From: Podarcis raffonei
Taxonomy: Eukaryota > Chordata > Lepidosauria > Squamata > Lacertidae
Assembly (NCBI RefSeq): GCF_027172205.1
Contig: NC_070607.1
Location: 65,844,831 to 65,908,830, forward strand
DNA: 64,000 nt
Reading direction: 5' to 3'
Below are positions 37,508 through 64,000 of the stretch, piece by piece. The notes below the pieces were generated by a model. That model was not told where the DNA came from. It saw nothing but the letters and a program-made list of their open reading frames with translations, and did no database searches. Numbering within the stretch: the stretch's first letter is position 1; the number at the start of each line of letters is the position of its first letter. The translations under genes were made by a program, and so were the position numbers.

Positions 37508-38639
37508 TTAGCAGAGCCAAGATCTCCAAAAGAGAAACACATAGCAAATGCAGAGACAGAATAAAAATTCTGAACACCCAACATGTTTGATACTGTAGTA
37601 GCCAGCAAGAGGGCTTTACCACAAGCTGAAAGGCAGATGATAAATTAAACAAAACAAGGCCAAACTCAGTCTGAGAATTCATGGATGATTGATCTGGACC
37701 CAACCCCCCCCCCCAATACAGGCTCAGCGGTGTAAGATCTTAGACCTGGGCTGCAATATTGTACACATTTACCTGAGAGAAAGTTCTGTGGAGTTTACTT
37801 TTGAGTAGGCACGCACAGGATTGCATTATTAGCCTAGGTAGCCACTGGCTCAAATCCATTCTCTACCACAGGAGTGGAGAAGCTTGGTCAGCCTCTGGCC
37901 ACATTCCCTTCATGGCAACCTGCCTGGGGCCACATGCCAGTAGTGAGCATGGCCAGAACATTAGTGGTGGGAGCAACTGTAGATATATCTTTGTACTGTA
38001 AGTTACACACCCCTCTCTTAACTCCAGCCAGGCAAACAAGAAATGTTATCAGAAGTCAAAGGCACATTCCAGACAGGCAAAAATATTTAAGGAGGGGTGT
38101 GGCTCGGGAGTGTGTGTGGCCTAGGAAGAGTCTTGTGGGCCGGCGGAGAGGCCTGGAGAGACACATATGGCCCCTGGGCCCGAGGGTCCCCTTATTATCA
38201 CAACACTGTGAAGCAGTTTAGGTTGAGCAGCAGCTTGCACAAGGCCACTAAGGAACTTTTACAGCAGAAAGAAAGTTACTGGGTGGTGCTGGGCAAGCTA
38301 CTGCTCAACCTAAACTGATGTGAGAATAAGATGGAAAATATGTAAATGATTTCTGAATAGGAAACTGGAGACAATCTTGAGATGGATGACGATAACCCAG
38401 CTGAAACTCAATTCAGATAAGATAGAGCTGCTCTGAATGGGGAATCTGACTGATCTGGATAGAGAGGAACAACTGGCCTCAGATTGTATTGCATTTCCTG
38501 AAGGGTGACATCAAAATTTGTAGTTTGAAGTGCAGCTGACATCTGTGGTTAGCAGATTTGTATGGCCTCAACATTATGTCATCCTTAAAAACTTCTCTTT
38601 TGGTCCAATTTCTCTTAAAGGTTGCTCTTTTAGAATTGG

Positions 38640-38832
38640 TAATTTTGGTGCAGAGAGTTCTGTCTATTAGCAATTTATACTGATGTTTTTAAACTGTTTT
38701 TAACTAGCTTAGGTTTTTAAATGACTGCAAATACTACTGCTGTTATATTTTGTATATGTACAGTTTTATGCAATCTGCACTGGATGGCTTTGCACAGAAG
38801 GCTAGAATACAAATGATTTTATAAACAGAAAT
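38640..38832 (+). repeat. Old LINE 3' region
   Basis: TTTTAAACTGTTTTTAACTA and, later, GCTAGAATACAAATGATTTT: a decayed tail in NRAS intron 1. Confidence 0.4.
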
Positions 38833-38987
38833 GTTGTTTCAATACAGAGCATACAGTGAATAGATTTAGGCGGTGTCTCGTGTCAAAATGTAAACATTTC
38901 AGAACACAAACTTGTGGCAGAGAAAGCTATCAAGCCACAATGGCTATATTCCACCTCCACTGACAGCATTCGGTGCGCCTCCAAATA

Positions 38988-39213
38988 CAGTGGTACCTCG
39001 AGTTAAGTACTTAATTCGTTCCGGAGGTCCGTTCTTAACCTGAAACTGTTCTTAACCTGAAGCACCACTTTAGCTTATGGGGCCTCCCGCTGCTGCCGCG
39101 CCACGGGAGCACAATTTCTGTTCTCATCCTGAAGCAAAGTTCTTAACCCGAGGTAATATTTCTCGGTTAGTGGAGTCTGTAACCTGAAGCGTATGTAACC
39201 CGAGGTATCACCG
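38988..39213 (+). mobile_element. Tigger/pogo-like MITE at the edge of the CpG island
   Basis: Left TIR CAGTGGTACCTCGAGTTAAG; the right TIR is mutated (GAGGTATCACCG). NRAS intron 1. Confidence 0.75.
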
Positions 39214-39817
39214 CACCAGCGGCTGGGAATCGCAGGTGGGCAGAGTGCTGTTGCACCCGTGTCCTGCTTTCGGGCTTCCCACAGGCACCTGTCCCGCCAC
39301 TGTGGGTACAGGATGTTAAGACTACTAGATGGACCACTGGCCTGGATCCATCATCAGGGCTCTTATTACGTTCACTCGCGCCTAGCCTGCGACTGCCAAC
39401 GTCTGATGTCCAGAGGGGGGCAAAGGCGAGCCCCGCTTGGCAGCCCCAACACCCCATCTCTCTGCACGCCTTGGGACCACCAAGGGCAGCCGGGCAGCCC
39501 CCGGAGGATCCTTCCCCATACGAGAAGGGCAGCGAAAGGGGGTCGCCCACTAAGCCCTCAGGCTGCCGGCCCGCAAACAGATAGAGCCGCTGAGATAAAG
39601 CCCCCAGCAGCCCGCATGGAGGTCCAGGGGAGAAGCGGCTCCAGCGGCAGGGACGGGCACACCCAACCCGGGCAGCGAACCAAGAGCCGCCCAAGGCAGC
39701 GTCTCCCGGCACCAGGCGGAGAAAAACAGCGCCGCACCTTCCCGACCAGCCCCTCAGCCCGAAGGGGAGACGGGGCTGCCCTGCCTCCCCCTTTCCTCGT
39801 TACGACTCGCCTCTCAC

Positions 39818-39880
39818 CTCACTTCCAGGCTCCGCAGCCGCCAGAACGCCCTTCCCAAAATCGGTCCTTCCGACCCGCCG
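39818..39880 (-). other. NRAS: Putative non-coding NRAS exon 1
   Basis: Mammalian NRAS has an untranslated first exon in a CpG island. Here the CpG-rich stretch has a good minus-strand donor, GTGAG|GTGAGAGG, with the exon edge at 39818. The TSS side is unresolved; it should lie just below the CRE/GC-box cluster. Confidence 0.5.
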
Positions 39881-39945
39881 TACAGATGACGTCATCCCCC
39901 GGCACCGGAAGCATTCGGAGACCTCGCTCGCTTGGGCGGGGCTAA
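39880..39945 (-). promoter_or_regulatory. NRAS: NRAS CpG-island promoter core: CRE, ETS-like and GC-box motifs
   Basis: A perfect palindromic CRE/ATF site TGACGTCA lies at 39887-39894, an ETS-like CCGGAAGC at 39905-39912 and an Sp1-type GGGCGGGGC at 39934-39942. No TATA box is seen. TATA-less GC-rich promoters are usual for RAS genes. The motifs are read directly; their use is inferred. Confidence 0.55.
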
Positions 39946-40356
39946 CCGAAAGCAAGGGCTCCGCGGGGAGCGCTGGGCGGCTGGATGTTGTTGTCCTTTT
40001 GCCTGGCGAGAGCAGGTGGGAGGAGGGCTCGCGGGACGGCGCTTCCCACCCCAGTTGCGGCAAGTAGGAAGGAAGGACGGCGCCGGATTCGTTTTGGCAG
40101 GACTCCGAAGCCAAACGCAATGCCCGCTGCAGTCCCCGGGAGTTGATGGAAGTCGCTTTCTTCAGGACCACAGCAGTGGCTTATGGAGCCAGGTGGCGCT
40201 GAACTGTAGCCCTCCGTCTGTTGTTGGACTACACGGATCGGGAGTGGGGTCCCTAAGATGGTTGGGTGGCGCCTTGTACGCCGCCTCCTCCTGCACCAGC
40301 TTAGCTGCAGCTGCTACAGCCAAGCTGGTCCCAAACATATTGCTTTCCTTTCCTAA

Positions 40357-40408
40357 GGAAACCCAGCCAGATGGGTGGGGTATCATCATCATCATCATCA
40401 TCATCCTT
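40357..40408 (+). repeat. LINE 3' tail with (ATC)n
   Basis: GGAAACCCAGCCAGATGGGT followed by GGGGTATCATCATC. The microsatellite has grown from the element's tail and gives a chance poly-His ORF. Confidence 0.55.
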
Positions 40409-40649
40409 TGGGCTACATCAGCAAAACTGGGAGGGTGGCCTTGTCGTCTGGGCAGCCCAAGACCTCCATACACAGGGCTTGCGCCCTGGGGAGATCACTT
40501 TGCAGCGGTTGGACTTCACCCCTGAGGCACACTCCATTCTCGAGGCAGATGGAGGCCAACATCATCATCCCTGCCCATCAGGCACACTTGTGTGTCCATT
40601 GTAGCCGCTGCTACATATTCTCACAATGATCTCATGCTGCCTTTTTAAA

Positions 40650-40712
40650 GTGGTCATGGCAGGGGATTGAATGCAGGACCTTGCACATGTTATCACTTAC
40701 AGAGCACGGGTC
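40650..40712 (-). mobile_element. tRNA-like SINE head fragment, reverse
   Basis: The plus strand GGGGATTGAATGCAGGACCT and the region up to the AGAGCACGGG stretch read as the complement of the same SINE head. Confidence 0.4.
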
Positions 40713-43659
40713 CCACTGGAGTGTGAATGAAAAAAATTGAACTTTTCAAAATCCCTTCTCACTAGAAGATAGTGTGCTTTTGTGAAAATGTCTCTTTGCA
40801 TGGTGTCCCACCCTCGCTCTTCTTCCCTTTTCCCACTATGTGAACGGACCAGTGCTACAGTTCTTTCCCCGTCACCTCTGAATCCAGCTAGACTTTGCTT
40901 CTACTCAAGCCTCTTAAGATAGGAGAGGGGGAGATAATATACTGAAAACACATGTTTTACACCCACCCTATAATGGCCAATAGGTACTTCATGACACTTG
41001 TAAAATCACAGTGGGCACCCAGTGATACCATTATAGCAAAAATAGTATATATGCCTAACATAAGCAAGTGTTTTATGAAATCATATATAGAGATAGTGAA
41101 TAAAGAGAACCTTTATCCACAAACACTTGAAATCAGTTGCATAATGAAGCTGAAATTCATTAGATTCAGGATAGCCAAAATAAAGTTACTTTCTTACAAT
41201 ATAATTAACAAGATCCTATGTAAATACTTTGAGGGTTGTTTTTTTACAATCAAACAGTGTATAAATTTTATTAAATAAATAAAACATCAATTCAAAACTG
41301 TTCAGAGAAAGTAATAGCAGCTGCATTGTGTACACACATGCACAAGAGCAGGAGTCTGTTATTGATTTCTTGTTCTTGTGCCTTCTGGAAACATCTAGTT
41401 GGCAACATGCTAGACATGTTGACCAACTTTAGAGTGTGATCAGTTTTTACCAAAGAACTTATACTTTGTATAAACAAATAGCTGCATATGTACTACACAC
41501 TGAGAATAACTATTGTCAGAATCTGTCTATGAACTCATTTATCAGTCTGATAATTTCATTGCAGAAAGGATTTATGGGTAGTAGAAAATTCAGTTTTAAT
41601 CAAGAGTAGACCCATTGAAATTAACAAACATGAGATTAAGTTAGGTACATTAATTTCAGCACATCTGCTCGGTGTAAAATTTAGTTGAATAATGAGGATG
41701 TATCAGCTATGGAAGTAACTAATCACTTGGTACCATTATTTGAAGGTATATCATGCTTTTCCTACGAGTATTCCTGCTTACCACCCCCCACCCCCCCAAT
41801 AAAGTAAGCTTTCAGACAATGCCTTTGGCTTATTTAGAGATAGTTCTGAAGTTGATGGCATGCTAGTATCTTTGACATTTTGGTTTATCTAATCTAATAG
41901 ACATCATATTACATTGTTCCCAGTGGAATATTGGTACCTGCTATTGTTTAGCAAGTGTAATTGATATCAAGTCATTTAAAGAGGCACCCTTTTCTATATA
42001 ATTTGCAATGTTTTGCTTAAATGAAAGAAAACGTGAATGAAATTGGAAGTAGACTACTTTTATGGGAAAATAATATGTTTTTGTTCAAATACAGAGAAAT
42101 CTGAAGTAGGATTTATTCCCCAGCAACCGACTTCTCAAGCTACTCCCAAATTTTGGCTGACAAGAACTGAACTCTCTCAACCCTAATATACTGCAGGGAA
42201 GAAATGTTTTAAAGCACCATTGTGAAGAGGTACTGTAGACTCATCCCCTGTATGTTCTAAGCGTACAAACCTAATCCGTCCACCCCTGCTTTATAGCACA
42301 ACGATGGTATGTACATATTAATGTTGTGCACCAGATCTGAGTGAAAACCATATCACAAACTGAATTGGGCAGATCTGGGCTTTGACTGTTTGGTTGAGAC
42401 TGCCATGGGTCTAGTCAGCCCACCCATAGTGAATTGGGGCGATCTCAGAAAGTGGAGTGGTCAGGTGGGTAGGGGAAGAGGAAAGGGGAAGGCAAGCCAA
42501 GCAGCCTCTGCAAGATTGAAGAGCTGCGTGACACAATTTGCAGAAGGGCTTTCAAATTGTTGCCACATTACACTTTGAATTAGACCTGCCAGTTCCCAGC
42601 ACAACCTTAACAAGTGAGAGAGTGCAATCCTACTGGCTGCAGGCATCTGTTTGCATTCCCTGCAGAGGTGGTGTTGGTGATGCACACTGCAGTAATTAAC
42701 TCTCTGCTCACCTGCTGCTGAGTCCTGCTCTCTACAGTGTGGTCAGGAGAGCAGGGGAAAGGAAATGCTGCATTTCCTTGTCTTCCCACTCCTGGGCACA
42801 TTTAATAGAGGTTAAGATTCTGATTATACATGAGGGCTGGTCCCCAAATCCATTTGCAGGCCAGATCTAGTTGGGGCCTAGCGGCGGACCAGGAGTACGC
42901 ACAGCCCTAGGACACATGCACAAGAAATGACTGCATTGAGGTGGTGTGTAAAGTTTCCAATGCAATTGCATGACAAGCTTAATAATTTGCCTGCAAATTA
43001 TTGGGGTGGGGAATGCAAACACACAGTTGTGTCAAAGTTTCAGCATACCAGTGAGAAAGGTTTCCTGGCAAATTTTAATCGGAATACATGCCCTAAATTA
43101 ACGACAACAAATCTGAGATGTTTGAATATGGTGAGTGTGTGTGTATGTATGAAGAACATCTTTAATTTTACATGTTGCATAAATCTCAAGATTCTGTCTC
43201 ATAGTCCAAAATGTTTGAACTGAAATCTTTGATACTAAAAAAAAAAGTGCAATCAGTGTGGTTTTAAGTGTTATCTTTTAAAAACCTTGAAATTATTCTA
43301 ATTCTACTTAGACATGGCAATTTCAACTTCAGCTACCCAGTGTGACTGGTATGACATCCATTTCACTGTGGGATGTGTGGAAGAGACCCCCTGCCTGGGG
43401 GAAAAAACCACTGTTCCTTGCCAACCTGTGCTCAGCATCTGACCTCATCCCATCCAAGGACATGTGCTTTGTACCAGTGAAACCCTTACCAGTAGGTTAC
43501 AACACTTCACTGAGCCAGATCATCCTTACAGGGGCTGGACAAAGTGTCTAGAATGGCCTGAGAATACAGAAGTTAGTCAACTCTCATCTATACCACATGG
43601 AGTATATTTTGCGACTAGGAATAGTCTTAATGAAGGAGTTACAAGATTGAGGCAGTTTT

Positions 43660-44914
43660 TCAAAATCAGTAAAACTTTATTCTATTTCCATTCTTCGCCA
43701 TTAACAGAAAAATTGGAGAAAGCAATGTTTGTTTTACAAAGATAATGCATCTCCCAGAGAAGAAAAACCCTAAATTGAGAATAGAGGTAACATGGGGAAA
43801 AAACACAGTACTGCCCTCTATTCAAAGAAAATAACTCCTGATCTTTTTGGTTAAAGTAATACTTAGACCAATCATTTAGTTTGCTCGCTTGATAAAGTGT
43901 GGCTGAGGAAGGGGAGGGAGGGGAGAGAAGGGGCCTGGAGGGAGAAAAAAAAAAGCACACAGACATCAACTATTTCACCTTGATGAAAGTCTCAATACAG
44001 CTATGGAAAGCCTAAGTATTCTTTTACAGTACACTGGGTGCTGGCTGCAAAAAAAAAAAAATGTATTCACTTCAGGCACAACTTTTTAAATTTTTTATTC
44101 AGTAAAATAAACTGGGTTTAGAAGCTGCAGTGTTCTAAGCAGCAGCAAATTTGTGCATTGTTTTAAATATCTTTAAGTTATCACACTGATGGCACACCTC
44201 ATCCTTATGAAATTCTGCACTGTGCATGCTAATTGAAGATAATTACAAAAACTATCAAGTCTACTCTGGAAGATACTTTCAATGTGATCTAGGAGATAAC
44301 GTTGCTTGCTATATGGACTTTAGTTTAAATGAGACATACAAAACATTTTAACATTTGGCCATCAACTTAAGGAACTTGTTTGAGTGCTCATACAGGATTC
44401 TATATAAACAGTTGGTATATTCATCCTCATATGGTCCTCAAAACTAGAGCAGAATGAACAGGAACTTAACCTCTCCTGTCTTAAGAGAGAGTAAAGCAAC
44501 TGAAAGCTAAGGCATTGTAACACCTTGGCAAGATGTGAATTAAGGAAATATATATATAGATAGATATATGTATATCCTTTCAGTGCAGAATTTCATAAGG
44601 TCTACCAGAGTAGAACTGTCTATAATGTTTACTTAAAGAGGCAAAGTAGATTTGCAGTTACCAGTTGCGTTAAATGCACCATTCAAAAAGCTTCTAACAC
44701 GTGATACTATAAGGCGCCACCTTAGGTTCTCCAGGATGCAACTGTGCATATTTTAAAACTGTTTCATAAATTTATTTTTAAACATAACATGAGGAAGGTG
44801 TTAAAACTGGTGTAATAGCTCTTTAGAATTTGGAAGGGATGAATATGGGGATATTCAGTACCCTTCACCAGACCCCACCACTTGCTCCAACATAGTTATT
44901 TGCTTTGAGACCAG
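43660..44914 (-). other. CSDE1: CSDE1 3'UTR with two poly(A) signals
   Basis: Minus-strand AATAAA occurs at 44094-44099 and 43676-43681. The distal one is followed by a U-rich stretch (gttttactgattttg), a plausible downstream element, giving a 3'UTR of about 1.25 kb. The proximal one is followed by an A13 run on the plus strand (T13 on the transcript strand). Both are predictions; no transcript data. Confidence 0.55.
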
Positions 44915-63028
<18,114 letters not shown>

Positions 63029-64000
63029 CTGAAAGCAAAAGATAACTTGTGAAATCCTCCAAAAGCAATTCCCATCACCTTTCATACTTAAGGGAACACA
63101 GAACACATATTGTGCATTAAAGAGCATCAGATAAGCAAGCAAGTTTCTGGCAGCTAAGGCACAGCTTGTGTACACTATTTGTCTAGCTGAGATTCATCAG
63201 TAACGAAACCACATTTACCTTGTAGGATTTATCTATATGCTGTTAATATAGCATTATATTTTCCCATTATATACAGAATAAAGTTAATACTTTATTCAAA
63301 ATTAGTCATTAGTATAAACTTGCCTTAGCCAAAGAAGGCTACCAAGAAAGCAAAAACAAAAGCTTGCTAATCTCAAGGCAATTTCCATTAGCACCTACTC
63401 TACCCTTGTTGAACTGGAGGCCTAATATCTTATGAACTTTCATAATTGTTTGCTGTACTCATTCAGCTTAAATGCTCCTTCTCTATCCATAAAAACATTG
63501 GTTAATGCCAGAAAACAGAGAAAACTTCCCTACTGAATTCTCATTAATCTTCTAGAAACATAAATATAAATATGCTTTAAAAACAATTTTGCTATCTTAA
63601 GTTAAATCAAATCAAATCCAGAGATAAGTTAGTATTAGGGTATCATTTAACTTTTGCTGTTAGAAGAATCAGTGAACATATCATGCAAGTCAAAGGGCTC
63701 AAGGCAAGAAATTGCCAAAATCATGCATTTTGAGACCATATATTTTACAGATATGTTGCAGTTTCCTGTGTATCTGTTTAAGAAAGCAAACCTAAAATTC
63801 CTGCAACTCCAAGGAGCCATTAAGTGTACAAAAGTTCCAAGTGTAAGAAGCTCTAAACACAATAGTCTTAACAGAACAGTTATAACCAAACAGATCCTTA
63901 CTCATTATGCTGGAAATAATGCCATTTGCTGTCATCATTATTAATCAGAGTTGACCTACCCACCAAGGACAATGCCAGATTCTAAGCCCACATACAGCTT
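63029..64000. other. CSDE1: CSDE1 first intron (part), nothing recognised
   Basis: Begins immediately at the acceptor before the ATG. The upstream 5'UTR exon is not in the window. AT-rich with no clear repeat or exon. Confidence 0.65.

Larger units (their letters stand above)
39220..40320. other. CpG island
   Basis: About 1.1 kb visibly rich in CpG and GC against an AT-rich background, spanning the putative NRAS exon 1, its promoter and part of intron 1. It creates long chance ORFs on both strands. Exact limits need a CpG calculation. Confidence 0.75.
40321..43659. other. NRAS-CSDE1 spacer
   Basis: A LINE tail, a SINE fragment and AT-rich sequence. A 108-codon plus-strand frame at 40952-41278 has no recognisable domain. 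No exon with good splice sites was found. Confidence 0.55.

Noticed and set aside
39167-39712. 181-codon minus-strand frame
   Set aside because: Composition-driven frame in NRAS intron 1 that runs into a Tigger-like MITE at its lower end.
39259-39945. 228-codon plus-strand open frame in the CpG island
   Set aside because: GC-rich DNA has few stops; the product is Pro/Arg/Ser-rich without domain, overlaps the NRAS promoter and putative exon 1, and has no supporting splice structure.
39932-40525. 197-codon plus-strand frame and the opposing 39800-40473 frames
   Set aside because: Same CpG-island effect, then runs into a LINE tail and an (ATC)n repeat that gives poly-Ile/Ser/His.

Overview
The window is vertebrate nuclear DNA, and the repeats point to a squamate reptile, probably a lacertid-like lizard. 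The clues are GT-AG introns, a CpG-island promoter, long AT-rich introns, tRNA-derived lizard SINEs, MIR-like CORE-SINEs, and many small hAT and pogo/Tigger-type DNA elements. The species call rests on remembered repeat families and is weak. The gene content is firm: three minus-strand genes in the order known from mammals, AMPD1 - NRAS - CSDE1 (conserved synteny, human 1p13).

Layout by coordinate. 1-5849 is intergenic or AMPD1 3' flank with repeats and no exon found. 5850-25339 holds the whole AMPD1 coding region: 16 coding exons, 746 codons plus stop, including a 12-nt exon 2. A muscle-type promoter candidate lies at about 25.5 kb. 25.6-31 kb is intergenic, with a SINE and a 204-bp palindrome. 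33589-37471 holds the four NRAS coding exons (189 codons); a non-coding first exon and CpG-island promoter lie at about 39.82-39.94 kb, and the 3'UTR probably runs down to about 31 kb. 40-43.6 kb is a repeat-bearing spacer. 43.66-63.03 kb holds the CSDE1 3'UTR and all 18 coding exons (796 codons plus stop); its 5'UTR exon(s) lie beyond 64 kb.

All coding exon lengths and phases were checked by hand and join without a break. AMPD1 encodes muscle AMP deaminase, NRAS a membrane GTPase, and CSDE1 (UNR) a five-cold-shock-domain RNA-binding protein. They are neighbours by synteny, not members of one pathway.

No new multi-gene system was found. The points most worth a second look are the conserved 12-nt AMPD1 microexon, a GC-AG intron in CSDE1, a 61-bp-arm hairpin in a CSDE1 intron, a 204-bp palindrome flanked by target-site duplications, an AMPD1 splice acceptor whose pyrimidine tract is a (CCT)n microsatellite, and a CSDE1-NRAS spacing of about 4 kb instead of the about 150 bp known in mammals.
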